This document shows, piece by piece, positions 19,800 to 30,258 of a stretch of DNA of 64,000 bases. Where the stretch lies: NCBI GenBank assembly GCA_030068145.1, contig JAPJBO010000277.1, forward strand, positions 124,001-188,000. The letters run 5' to 3'. A model generated the notes under the pieces. It saw only the letters and a list, made by a program, of their open reading frames with translations, searched no databases and was not told the DNA's origin. A program made the position numbers and the translations under genes. Every line of letters starts with the position of its first letter. The first letter of the stretch is position 1. The DNA comes from Diplonema papillatum (lineage: Eukaryota > Euglenozoa > Diplonemea > Diplonemida > Diplonemidae).

Positions 19800-21100
19800 G
19801 TTTGTTGAAAGAAACGCCGAACCCTGTGAACAAGTATGTTGTGCAAGATGGTCGATACGTACGGGAAACGTACACGCTCGACCTGTCGCGGCGGGTTCGA
19901 AAAACCAGAGTTTGCCCGAAACTTCGGCGGGTCTTTTGAAAGTCACCCGGTGAAATTCGGCAACTGGACTATCTTCTGTCACAACGCGTGGTTGAAGGTG
20001 TTATGGACACGAGCAGAGTGTGTCGGTGAGCTACAGCAGCCTGCTGGAATTTTTTCATGTGGAGATGCGGACGACACACCCCGTTTTACAGTCTCACTGC
20101 GTGGGTGGGTTGAGCTGGGCTTCCGCGACTGTATATTCACCATCTTTGCCGTGTTTTCTCTTGTTTGGCTGACACTGCCCACAAGCACAATCTATCCCAT
20201 TCGTTAGTGCAAGTTATCAGGTTACTGTCGTCTCATCCCTTCATGTCCGATGGCCGATCACTTATGATTGAGTGGCAAACTATTACAGTCTCACTGCGGG
20301 AATGCTGCTTCGCAGTCGCAAGCCACCCAAGAACCAGGTGGTTGGGGGGGGTGTCGTTGGACGGGAAGAAAACCCACCCTCCCTTCCCCCTGTGACCTTG
20401 TCCAGACAAGCTTATTTCCGTGAGTCCCCTGGACGGGTATTTTCATCTTGCCCCTACGCAATGTAAGTGATAGGTTTACCCTGGATGGTTTGATTCCTCT
20501 TCGTTCTTTCTTGCAATTATGACCAAGAAGTATCCCGCAGACTTTACGTCAGCGAACACAAAAGGCGCAGACAGACCAGTAAGCAGAATTCCCACTGTAC
20601 ACAGGCGGAATACCTTGGCGGAATGTGCAAACCTCCCAGTCCTGCACGAGGCATGGGCACGTGCCTCGTGAGGAGGTGGGCCTGACCTGCTTTGAGAACT
20701 TTGGGGCCCTGCATGTGTGCCGTTTAGGCGGGATACATGTGGGCCCCCTACTCGCGGGGAAATCAAAGCAGGCCTCAAACATAGGACAAACCACCCTGGA
20801 GGAATGTGCAAACCTCGTTTCAGAAAGTCGCGTATCGTATAACTCCGGCCGAGAATCACCTCTTACAGGCTTCTCGTCCGCAGGTACTACTACCTCTGCT
20901 TTGTTGTCGTTTGTAAGCGGTTTGTTCCACCGTATGACGGGGATTCTTCGCTTTGAGAGGGGATACTTCTTTCGAATGCCTTTTTTCGCGGTACGTTCTT
21001 GAAGTTCAGGATTTCTAGCTCCAAACCAGCACCACTGGGCTGGGGCGCAAAACGCCAGTTCTTGGCGAACGCTACGTGACCAGATAATGCACTGCATTTC
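19800..21100. other. No gene recognised; short diverged repeats
   Basis: The words GCGGAATGTGCAAACCTC (20605-20640 and 20798-20818) and CTGCTTTGAGAACTTTGGGG (20690-20710) recur in diverged form within 200 bp. One part of the stretch is therefore duplicated and partly inverted. Nothing coding is recognised. Confidence 0.5.
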
Positions 21101-21102
21101 TT

Positions 21103-21380
21103 AGAAAATACTCGACACAGCTGTTTTGACTCCGAATGGAAGGAGGAGATTTATTGCCAAGAGAGGGGAAGCTAGAATACAAACACGGTCTGATTTGTTC
21201 TTCGCTTACACCACCGTGTGTTGTTCTCTCACTCAGGACTTTCACCTGTTGTGTAGACCCGCATGACCTCATGTCCGTTCAAAACGTGGTTCGGTAGTTA
21301 CAACACTTGGGATCTCTTCTGTTCTTTGTCGGGCAGTATCGTCGAGCATTTCCTTTCAAGCTGGCGCTCATGTAAAAAAA
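21103..21380 (+). mobile_element. SINE-V, full length
   Basis: About 278 bp from AAAATACTCGACACAGCTG to CTGGCGCTCATGTAAAAAAA. Diagnostic blocks are GACTCCGAATGGAAGGA, GATTTGTTCTTCGCTTACAC and GTCGAGCATTTCC. Its first ten bases and its last 85 bases are clearly homologous to SINE-X, so the two are related families. Confidence 0.82.
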
Positions 21381-22142
21381 GTGCAAGGAACGGCGTTTCC
21401 ACCCAGATTTGCACCCCCCACCTCCCCCGGTTTCGGTGTACAACTGGTCTAACTGACTCTTCTGGTTTTTCGTGTCGCTTGGAGCCTGGCAAATTTGTTT
21501 GCAGGGGGAGACACTTGAATGCGGATCAGCGCTGAGAATACGACGTGCAGGCCCGCTGCACGAGCGGGTGCGGATTCCCTGGTTGGGCACGGATACCACT
21601 TCGCAATGCAAGTAACTTTCAACCGGGATAGAAGAAGGACAAGGAATTCTTCCTCGGCAACAGTGTGTGTCGGAAGAAGGACAAGAAACCCTTCCGCGGC
21701 ACAGCGTGTCGCCGTGGCCGTGTCCGTCAGAGTGTCACTGCGGTATACGTGCACACCATGGCGACACACTGACACAGTGTGTGCAAAGGCGTGCCTCACA
21801 CTGTAGCAACACACTGCGGTGTATCAGTAAAGTGTGCCACTGCGATGCAGACACGCACGCCGTACCAGTGCAGCAGCACGACCTTTCGTTGCGCTGCACG
21901 TATTGGCACTTATTTCGGTGCAGCCGGTGCTGACGAAGAAATTAAGGTGTAAAGTACAAAACGGCCGGAACGAATAGAACGAAAACGCGGGCAGGCCAAT
22001 GCTCCGGCACTTGCCGTGGATAGAAAGCGGCGGCTGGGGGGAGGTGGGGTGGGAGGGGGGGAATTCTTATTTTGACCCGATACGAGGGGAAGGGAGGTTG
22101 TTCCAGCGCGCAGAAAGCCTTCTTTGGGGAATCTGTGGTCAA

Positions 22143-22217
22143 ACTCGAGAGAGATCTTACGACTCAAGAACGAGAAACCTGGTGCTCCTTGGAAAGGTTT
22201 CGTAACACATCTCTTCG
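22143..22217 (-). repeat. Dispersed repeat U, inverted copy
   Basis: Inverted match to 11000-11075. Confidence 0.6.
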
Positions 22218-22849
22218 TTGCGGCGGGGTGTGGAGCTGAAAGTGATTCTCCCTTTTTGAAGCTGCTCGAATGGAAAGGCTGGGACTGACCGTCTGCAGAC
22301 GCGTCTGCGGGCAACACTGGTAATCCAGGATCTCGGGCATGACTGTCCTGACTCGTTGGACATGTGCCGTGACTCAGCTTGTTCCGCCACTCCGCTTGTC
22401 CCGATTAAATCCTTCGAGAAGTTCGAACAAAAGCCCAGTGTCGAGCGGAACAGTCGACAGACACAAGCGTTCACGCGACCGTGACACTTAGATTCTGCTG
22501 CGCCAGTCACCGCGCCGTCATCGAAGCGAGGAGCTCCGATGGTTGGCACTGCCGAGGGTCACGGGTCCACAAATATGGATTTTGCAGGAAGCGCGGGTCA
22601 GTTCTGCCGCAAACGACCGCTGAAGAGTCGAAGGAACGTTTTGGTGATTTATTTGGGCTGCGGGAAACACGCCAAAACGGCCTGAAATCCATGTTTACGC
22701 ATCTGCTGAGAGGGTATCCCGCGCCCCCCAGCATGTTTCCAGCACCGTTCCGGGCCTCGAAGGGCGCTGTTTTGGCCTTTTCTTGCCTCCCGTTTGAACA
22801 CCCCGTTTTTTCCATTGGCCATTGGACCCCCTAGGCATAGTGGTCAAAC

Positions 22850-22935
22850 GATTCGCATGCGATAATAATTATCGCATTATCGCACAAAATTATCGCATAT
22901 AGTCGGCATGCGATAATATGCGATAATTCAACGGC
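22850..22935. repeat. Palindromic GCGATAATTATCGC cluster
   Basis: Several overlapping copies of GCATGCGATAAT and its complement within 85 bp. Confidence 0.75.
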
Positions 22936-22939
22936 GCGG

Positions 22940-24055
22940 AGGGTGAAATGCTGCGGCGCGCTTTTTCGAGCGGACGGTCCCCAACCACGCAGCAAGGGGA
23001 GACGAAGAGCGGGTGGGTGAGTAGGGACGCCCCTTGTCCTTTTAGCGTTTATTGTGGTTTAGAGGTTCGGGGTGTGTTAGGGTCTCCGGTTGACCATTGA
23101 GGCTGTGAGGCGGGTGGTATGAGGGCAGTAGGTATGCTTATACACTTTAACTACGGCTAGCCATGTTTGTAAGTGTGGCGACCGACACCAAGAAGAAATT
23201 CGCTTTGTGTTTAGTCTTGGGCCCCCCACGCGCATGCAATGTTGAGCAGGGGTTGCCATTTTATTGCAAAACCGACGGTTGTACGCACTCGCGAAACTCG
23301 CCTGCTTTGGTAAGTCTCATGTAGTACGCTGCCAACCAATTTACCAATTCTCAGTACCAATAATCCGGTGTCTCACCCCTCGGCCCCGACAGTGGTATCT
23401 CAGGTACATCTTCATTATTGGTCGGGATGTACGGCAGAGAGCCCTGGAATGCACTGCTCTTTAGGAATAGAGTGTTCTTTGCTCGATGAGTTGGCAAAGT
23501 GAGAAAGATTAGACCAGACGAAGCTTCACGTGGTAAACAGCCCTCTGGCAAAGCGCCAAAAGACACGCACATAATGGGAAATTGGTGTGGGGGTTCCCCG
23601 CCCCCCCCCCGTCATTTTCGTCTTTGCCCCTTTCTCGTTGGCAAATTGGACTGAGGGGCATCCGTAGAGGGAAGGAAGGGAGGGGTGAGAAGAAAACGAC
23701 GGATGCAGCTTCCGAATGTCTCCCGGGGGAAGTCTTAGTTTAGGCAGCACTGTCTCCTCTCCTTTATGTTTGATGCTAACATCAGGCCTTACCGGGGTTA
23801 GGTAAAAAAATGGTTTGTCGATTAGACTTGTACGCGTTCAGGTTAAACCGCTGCCAACGTTCCTTTTAGCTGTAACAAGTAGGCAGTTACTGGGCTTCGC
23901 AAGAAAAAGTGGGACACAAACGCTCGCACGATATCTTAGCAAGCAAACAGGGACGCCGACCTTGAGCCCAGGGACACTGCAGAACGAAGCAACAGACGAG
24001 CATCGAACGCGCTGCTTCGTACGCAGCCCCCCAAGAAGCGGCCGTGGGTAGAAGG
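22940..24055. other. No gene recognised; pieces of repeats Z and O
   Basis: Repeat Z lies at 23044-23170 and repeat O at 23280-23370. The rest has no recognisable motif. Confidence 0.55.
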
Positions 24056-24059
24056 GCTG

Positions 24060-24400
24060 CCACACGGACGGCGGGGACTGCAAGAACGCGCTTGGAATGG
24101 ATGTGTGCTCAACACCGCACTGGTCCCGCTGGGCGCGTGCTTCGGTCCTTTGAGCCACGGACACACGACGGAGGACCATCATCAGCGCGGAACCTATCCA
24201 CACGGACGGCGGGGACTGCAAGAACGCGCTTGGAATGGATGTGGTGCTCACGACGGAGGATCATCAGCGCGGAACCTATCCACACGACTGCAAGAACGCG
24301 CTTGGAATGGACGTGTGCTCAACACCGCACTGGTTCCGTTGGGCGCGTCATTCGGTCCTTTTGAGCCACGGACACACACCGGAGGACCATCAGCGCGGAA
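24060..24400 (+). repeat. Family Y, three tandem partial copies
   Basis: Units near 24060-24195, 24202-24279 and 24284-24400 each start at GACTGCAAGAACGCGCTTGG; the middle unit has an internal deletion. They correspond to the first ~130 bp of the single copies elsewhere. Open frames in this stretch simply follow the repeat. Confidence 0.8.
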
Positions 24401-25240
24401 CCCACCACGCCGACGGAGGAAAAAGGGCAGTTTGGCCAAGCAGAGACACGCCGCGGGAAACCATGCGTCCAAAGCGTGCGCCGTGGCTCGAACATTGGCT
24501 GTACGTAGCCCACCACATCAGGGGGGATACTCACACGCAGTACCCCGCTGAGGGAATTGTACAGAAAGACGTGTGCACGTACGAACAACACAGGTAGTGG
24601 GTTGTTTCTCCAAGGAAAATTGCGAAATTTACGACGTCGTCTCCTTCGCCTGCGGGAAGCGTGGCTTTAGGTAGTCGGCAAGCAAGCTGGCACTTCGCTA
24701 AGCGGAAGGACGGACGAAATGACAAGGGAGCGTGCACCACCCCGGACCCCACTCCGGAGTGCAGGAGAAGTTCTGCGGTCGTTTGAGCGGTCGGCCTCAC
24801 GTCCTCAATGCGGGAGTGGGACTCCCTCAATGCGAGAATGGCCACACCCGCACGTTTTCGCTGCCGCATTGACTTCGTGCACGGCTGCTGTAGTCCGAGG
24901 TGTACATCTAGATGAAGAGACTTCAAGAGCGCCCCCGTCTGGGTTGTCAGGTGGCTGTCGGCGATCCTCCACAGCCTGCAATACTCATGATACCGCGCAG
25001 TCACATCCAGCCTCGTCGGGGGAAGGCGGCAACAGGACTTCTCGTTCCCGGCGGGGAGCAGCGTCCCCTCCCGATTCAGTGACCTGGTGGAACCCAAGAG
25101 GGCCTAAGCCATGCCTTCTCGGGTATCAGACACTTGAAGCACGCGGTCTGATATATCCGCACCGCCTTGCGCAAGCATGTCAGCGACCTGCGATAGGTGG
25201 GTTGAGGCCGTGTGCGCGCCAAGGCCGAACAGGCCGGCTA
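24401..25240. other. No gene recognised
   Basis: A 188-codon minus frame (24531-25097) and a 176-codon plus frame (24719-25249) overlap. Neither shows a known domain, signal peptide or splice edge. Confidence 0.45.
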
Positions 25241-25242
25241 CT

Positions 25243-25550
25243 TTTTTAGAGTGCAAGTTCTCTTAGGGATCCGGGGTTTTATAGTCTCCGGGTGACCCGT
25301 TGTCGTAAAAGGTTCCTTCAAGGTACAGTATGTTAGTGTGCGTATCGTATCTGCTGTAGTGGCAGTACGTGTACTTGTGCGTGTATTTTTAGAGTTAAAG
25401 TTCGCTTGAAATTTCGGGGTTTTAGGGTCTCCGTGTGACAATTCATGAATGGGTTCTCTTAGAGCAAGAAAGGGCTATGTGGTTACGGGTTGTATATTTT
25501 GTGCACGCTTTCGTTATGGGTTATGGCTAGCCATGTCCGGGAATATTTGT
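25243..25550 (+). repeat. Two tandem copies of repeat Z
   Basis: A diverged copy (25243-25330) is followed by one nearly identical to 3486-3650 (25386-25550). Confidence 0.75.
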
Positions 25551-25575
25551 TGCCTATTGCCGACTAATCGACTTA

Positions 25576-26505
25576 TTCGAGACTGGAGGTCCTATGAACA
25601 TGCAATGTGAATAGCCTCTATTCGAGCCAACCCGGCTTTTCTTGCAACAATTATGAAACTGTATTGTTTTTGGACTGGATAATATTGCGGATATAACTTT
25701 TCTCCCGCCTGTCAGTAGGCAGGGGCGTGGCAGAGTGAGCGGGTGACGGCCTTCAGGCCAGTAAGCCCGGGTTCGAACCCCGCTCACCGCACTTTTCCGG
25801 CCGACTGTTGTTTTCGAGATTTCTTGTGTTCCGGGGTCTAATGTGCCCGAAATTAGCGTTTTTTGCGAAGTTTCTCAGTATCTCGCGGTATTTGGGTCAC
25901 CCCGTCGCCCCGAGGCCGGCGGGGGGGGGACGGGCGGGAAAAGGCTGCCCCAGGCCCCGTGCCAGGGGTCCTGGCGCCCCACCCGGGTACGAGCGCCAAA
26001 CTTTACCCGTGCTCGGTGGGTCCGAGGGGTGTCCCACCCGGGTACCAGCGCCAAACTTTTCCCGTGCTCGGTGGGTCCGAGGGGTGTCCCCCCGGGTACC
26101 AGCGCCAAACTTTTCCCGTACTCGGTGGGTCGGGGGGTGTCCCCCCCCCGGGCACGAGCACCGACCTTGGCTTCACCCGGACTTTACCACCCTGGCTGAA
26201 CTTCGCTTACCAGCGCAGCCTGACTCGGCCCTGAGCGCTTAGCACCAGAACTTAGCAACGCCCGAACTTAGCATCACTCGAACTTAGCATTGCCCGAACT
26301 TTACTGTTCCCCGAGCTTTAACCGCTGCCTCCAGTCTCGCCACGCGCCGGCCTTAGCCGAGCGCACGTACTTTTAGCGCGCGCTGTTGTTTCTTGCCATT
26401 TCCATGGCTCTTGTAACCGACACCGAGTTCTTTCATAGACAAAAGTCGGATTGGCTCAAATAGAGGCTATTCACATTGCATGTTCACAGGACCTCCAGTC
26501 TCGAA
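25576..26505. mobile_element. Element S, complete: 930 bp with ~65 bp inverted ends and a tRNA-like block
   Basis: The ends (TTCGAGACTGGAGGTCC then AATGTGAATAGCCTCTATTC) face each other at 25576-25643 and 26440-26505. The interior holds a tRNA-like segment near 25725-25795 with box A TGGCAGAGTGAGCGGG, box B GGGTTCGAACCCC and a CGGCC-TTCA-GGCC hairpin. It also has a ~75 bp tandem repeat (GGTACCAGCGCCAAACTTTT, three units, 25985-26120) and a remnant of the 16 bp array (26235-26310). There is no transposase frame. It looks like a non-autonomous DNA transposon that captured a tRNA-like sequence. Confidence 0.78.
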
Positions 26506-26636
26506 CAAAATGGTCGCTGGTTCAATTCCTCGCTGCGTCGAGCGTTTGGGAGCTCAGCAGTACGTGCGCTGCTACAGTGGTGGTGTAGCGGGGGCCACAC
26601 CGCAGATTTCCTGATAGGCTGTACCATGAAACAGCC

Positions 26637-26858
26637 TTTTCTTTTGTATAAGCACCTGCTTTGTAGGAAATACTTGAGGAGGCTGCCAGCTGCAAAAGAT
26701 CAAAGGAGGTAAATGTGCTGTAGCCCACACGAAATACAGGTGAATCTGTTTGGCGGGCGTAGGCGTTCAACAAAAAGACCCACTTTGTAGTTGTATTGTT
26801 TTCTCCCCCTCTAGCCTCCTTCGAAGTAAGCACAAGGCAGCCCCTTGAGTATTCTTCG
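26637..26858 (-). mobile_element. SINE-X, full length
   Basis: Inverted copy running from TTTTGTATAAGCACCTGCTT to the CCCCTTGAGTATTC end. Confidence 0.85.
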
Positions 26859-27336
26859 AGTGACCGTGTGCTTGATACTCTGGGTCCGGATGACCATCGT
26901 CGTAAATAAAAGATGGGTCTTTTTTTGTTGAACGCTACACCCGGCACGGCTTTCGTCGGGGTTTGCAGCACACGTTCTCCCTTTGTAGCGAGCAACTGGG
27001 GGCATCCTGGTGTGTTTCCTAGAAGCCGGTGCTTTATTCGCAAAAAAGACAGGCGCTTCGTTTCGTTTGTGCGTTCCGGTTGACATCTGTTGTCACCCGG
27101 TCTTCTATTCGGGTTGGCGATCCTGATTGACAACCAAATAATACGAATAGACTGCGTACAGACCACGCCGGCCCGCATCTACATGCGCTGGTCCCTAACA
27201 CTGTATAAACAGGCACACTCAGTTTCTATACTAGAAGTGAGCCCTGCACTGACACCTCCCCCCTTCGTCGAAATGAGCACTGAGTTCTTTTGAGTACATG
27301 AACCGCAGATTCTCGTTGAGTTTGAACCACACAGAT

Positions 27337-27615
27337 TCATCCGTCCGGAGGATCCCGCCCATCCACTCTTTCGGAGAAGTAGAGGACCCAACAGCAGCGT
27401 GGCGGAAACTCAAAGCCGACTGGTGAAAGTGGACTATAACTCGATTCAGTTGTTACCCTGTTAAAGCCCACACACACATATACACACGCATGAAAGCATA
27501 CTCGAGCCCGGCAAACGGGGCAAATCATCTGCTGAAGCTTTGATGTCCGTTGCAGAAGCCACAGGCGAAGGCAGTCGAGATGGAGCGCGTGTCGGCACGG
27601 CAACTGTACCCAACT
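27337..27615 (-). CDS. RING-H2 second half, probable terminal exon of a membrane E3 ligase
   Basis: After ACACCGACAG the frame reads SWVQLPCRHALHLDCLRLWL and then QRTSKLQQMICPVCRAR. This gives C-x-H-x2-H-x2-C ... C-P-x-C, the last six metal ligands of a RING-H2 finger, with the usual Trp before the final pair. The first two ligands are absent, but a CCVCLE motif ends the cytoplasmic part of the membrane protein encoded 3 kb upstream on the same strand. The frame runs on to a TGA at 27337; a GTATGC just after CRAR may instead be a splice donor. The exon junction is inferred, since its acceptor lacks a strong pyrimidine tract. Confidence 0.6.
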   Translation of the reverse strand, partial: SWVQLPCRHALHLDCLRLWLLQRTSKLQQMICPVCRARVCFHACVYVCVGFNRVTTESSYSPLSPVGFEFPPRCCWVLYFSERVDGRDPPDG

Positions 27616-27829
27616 CTGTCGGTGTTTTTTTTTTGTGTTTCCGTAGTACCAGCGTACTAGCTCTGACCTCGACCCCCGAGCCCGGAACTGGTAAACTGGT
27701 CTGTATCCAGATTTTGTGCACAGGGGGAGGGCAGACACCCCCGTTCGGCAACGAATGCCTGCAGAGCGGAGTCGTACCGGATAGCGGTGGCATGGTGGAC
27801 AAAGAACGAAGAAAGCCATACGCCTGCTA

Positions 27830-28442
27830 CGGGAAACGAAGGGACGAGTGGGCCAACAACAGCGTCAGTGGAAACGAAGGGACGAGTGGGCCAACAACAG
27901 CGTCAGTGGGAAACGAAGGGACGAGTGGGCCAACAACAGTGTCAGTGGGAAGAAGGGACGAGTGGGCCAACAACAGCGTCAGTGGGAAACGAAGGGACGA
28001 GTGGGCCAACAACAGCGTCAGTGGGAAACGAAGGGACGAGTGGGCCAACAACAGCGTCAGTGGGAAACGAAGGGACGAGTGGGCCAACAACAGCGTCAGT
28101 GGGAAACGAAGGGACGAGTGGGCCAACAACAGCGTCAGTGGGAAACGAAGGGACGAGTGGGCCAACAACAGCGTCAGTGGGAAACGAAGGGACGAGTGGG
28201 CCAACAACAGCGTCAGTGGGAAACGAAGGGACGAGTGGGCCAACAGCGTCAGTGGGAAACGAAGGGACGAGTGGGCCAACAACAGTGTCAGTGGGAAACG
28301 AAGGGACGAGTGGGCCAACAACAGCGTCAGTGGGAAACGAAGGGACGAGTGGGCCAACAACAGCGTCAGTGGGAAACGAAGGGACGAGTGGGCCAACAAC
28401 AGTGTCAGTGAAGGGACGAGTGGGCCAACAACAGTGTCAGTG
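27830..28442. repeat. 39 bp minisatellite, about 15 units, open in several frames
   Basis: The unit combines GTCAGTGGGAAACGAAGGGA and CGAGTGGGCCAACAACAGC. The period is 39, with a few shortened units (for example near 27945 and 28240). Because 39 is a multiple of three and the unit has no stop, all plus frames and one minus frame stay open. The peptides are 13-residue repeats such as NEGTSGPTTASVG. It starts where RING-gene flank ends and finishes at the end of the hAT relic. Confidence 0.95.
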
Positions 28443-28929
28443 AAGGGCTTGGGTTAGTCATCATATCTTTGCGCATGACCCCCACTTTGTCGACGCACGC
28501 TTCATACTCCGGCCACGTGGCGAAGTTCAGTGTTCTTGGGCTCGCAATCCACGCATTGAGGTACGCCTCCATAGCGCTCCTCGGGATGCCACTGCCACGT
28601 TCATACGGGCCATTGAGCCCGAGCACTAGCAAATCGGTCAGCGTCTGCTCGTGAAGCCTCTTCCTGGCTTTTGTCAACACCCTTTTCATGTTTGAAAAGA
28701 CACGCTCGACCGATGCTGTCCCCATTGGCAGGACAACAGCAATGGCAAACAGATTGTTTGTCTCTGGAAATGCCGTCGAAAGGTTCGATGACTTCAGCAG
28801 CCCCAGCATGACGTCTTCCAATGCACCCGGTGGTTGAACACGGTGGTAGTACACTGTGGTACCCCGTGGTAGCACACTGTGGTACCCCGTGGTGCACGGT
28901 GGTAGTACACTGTGGTACCCTGTACACAC
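28440..28929 (-). pseudogene. hAT transposase C-terminal dimerisation domain
   Basis: The minus-strand frame includes NNLFAIAVVLPMGTASVERV followed by FSNMKRVLTKARKRLHEQTL and TDLLVLGLNGP. This is the conserved hAT C-terminal block (LP-x-G/S-T-A-S-V-E-R-x-F-S ... K-x-R-x-R-L ... L-x-GP) of the subfamily found in many protists and animals. Upstream sequence is low complexity, and no catalytic part was found. The relic lies inside what would be the intron between the two RING halves. Confidence 0.78.
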
Positions 28930-28950
28930 TGTAGTAGTACACTGTGGGTA
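28850..28950. repeat. TGTGGTACCCCGTGGTAGCA short repeat
   Basis: Units CACTGTGGTACCCCGTGGTA recur with period about 20-30 and small changes, giving repeats of TTV/CYHG in minus frames. Confidence 0.75.
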
Positions 28951-29301
28951 GCCGGTTTCTCCGGGAAAACAATAATAGCTGAGATTTTTTTTTTTTTTTT
29001 TTTGACCCAGACCAGTTTCCAGACCAACTCTGGTCTGGCGACCAGCTGATCCCCCCCAAGCTAGTAGGCTGTTCCGTAGTCAACTGTTCCCTGCAGTGCT
29101 AGCACACGTTCACCTTAAATACACCCTCCTCTTGCTGCGTATGCTGGCTCCTCGTATAGGACTGGGCTAGGTATTTTGGTGGCATGCGGGGTTTTTTGCA
29201 CAGGTGCGCTCGTGGATTTGGACACCCCCCGTGCGTTGGCAAAAGATCCGCCGCTCAGTTTTTCGGTTGCCCCACAGTGGGAACATTCCAGTGGCTGAGC
29301 G

Positions 29302-29959
29302 TTACCTTGAGATCTTATCAACATCCTGGTCGGACCGTGTCTTCTTCGTGTCCGGTTTCCCGCTTGGTGACTGGCTGGCTGTTGGACTGGCTGTCGGCAT
29401 GCGTGGGCGTTTTCTGCGCGGTGGCGACTCGGGTTGCGACTTCGATAGGCCTTCGAGTACTTCGTTGAAGAAGCTTGACCCGTCCTCAGTAGGATTGGGA
29501 ACGGGACCCATGTTCGACGACCGGGTGATAAACCGAGTCTTTGTGCCGTCGTTCATGTTGCCCTGGACTGGTATGAAGTGCCATTGGGCAATGTGGCCAA
29601 GCAGTTGGCGATGAGAGCCGTGTCCCACTTCGCTGTACTTGTAATCACCCGCTTCCGTGATTTGGAAGATACAGAGTTGGGTGTCTCGAAGGCGCGAGAA
29701 GCCTTCAAGGGCGAAGTGGTCTCGTTCCGTAAACCTTCGATGTAGCTCGTTGTAGACCAGTCTACGCAGAACGGTCGAAGGTAGGATTGATTGCTTTCCC
29801 AATAATAGCGGATCCGCTATTTCCTGGCGGAGATGTTGCGCGTCTTCCTGCTTGCCATAAGCAAGACTGTGGAAGAGGCATGCCGTCGCCGGGTACTGAC
29901 CGTGGCTGAAGGCCAATGCTGCGAAGACGTGTGTTCAGTCTCGCTTCGCGTGCGATCAT
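29302..29959 (-). pseudogene. OTU-like cysteine protease domain
   Basis: One frame carries SIGLQPRSVPGDG and the adjoining frame ACLFHSLAYGKQEDAQHLRQ, together the D-G-x-C-L-F-x-S start of an OTU protease (catalytic Cys after the DG). About 100 residues later QLLGHIAQWHFIPVQ matches the OTU end, where HY/HF holds the catalytic His. The domain is broken by a frame change, so it is probably dead here. It ends in a basic Ser/Pro tail (PPRRKRPRMP). OTU domains occur in host deubiquitinases and in some mobile elements; which applies is undecided. Confidence 0.55.
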
Positions 29960-30134
29960 GCCGTTACTGGCCAGCGGCCGTACCCATTGAGGCTTGCTTG
30001 CGCAACCTCTTCGTTTTCTGCGAGTGGGAAAAATGCCGACTTCGAGGTGTGCGTTAGTTCGTCAACAAACGTACCGAGCTTTTGCTTTCTTTTGCGCCAC
30101 ACGATGGGTTCCTCTTCTATGAGGGGGAGACCTG

Positions 30135-30258
30135 CTTCAAACCCAGATTCACCTGTGTTTCGTGTCGGCTACAGCACATTTACCTCCTTTGATCTATCGC
30201 AACTAGCAGTCTCCTCAAGCATTTCCTAGAAAGCAGGTGCTTGTACAAAAAAAAAGGG
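30135..30258 (+). mobile_element. SINE-X, 3' part
   Basis: 5'-truncated copy from AAACCCAGATTCACCTGTG to the GGTGCTTGTACAAAAAA end. It lies against the last codons of the membrane-protein frame on the opposite strand, so its complement supplies that frame's final 20 or so residues. Confidence 0.8.

Noticed and set aside
24531-25097. 188-codon minus frame as a gene
   Set aside because: No start context, domain or splice edge, and its 3' half overlaps an equally open plus frame.
25725-25795. tRNA-Sec-like reading (anticodon TCA) of the tRNA-like block in element S
   Set aside because: The stems outside the central hairpin do not pair, the length and arms differ from tRNA-Sec, and it repeats inside a transposon.
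27540-28457. 305-codon frame through the 39 bp array
   Set aside because: The array is open in several frames at once because of its period, and the flanking residues match nothing.
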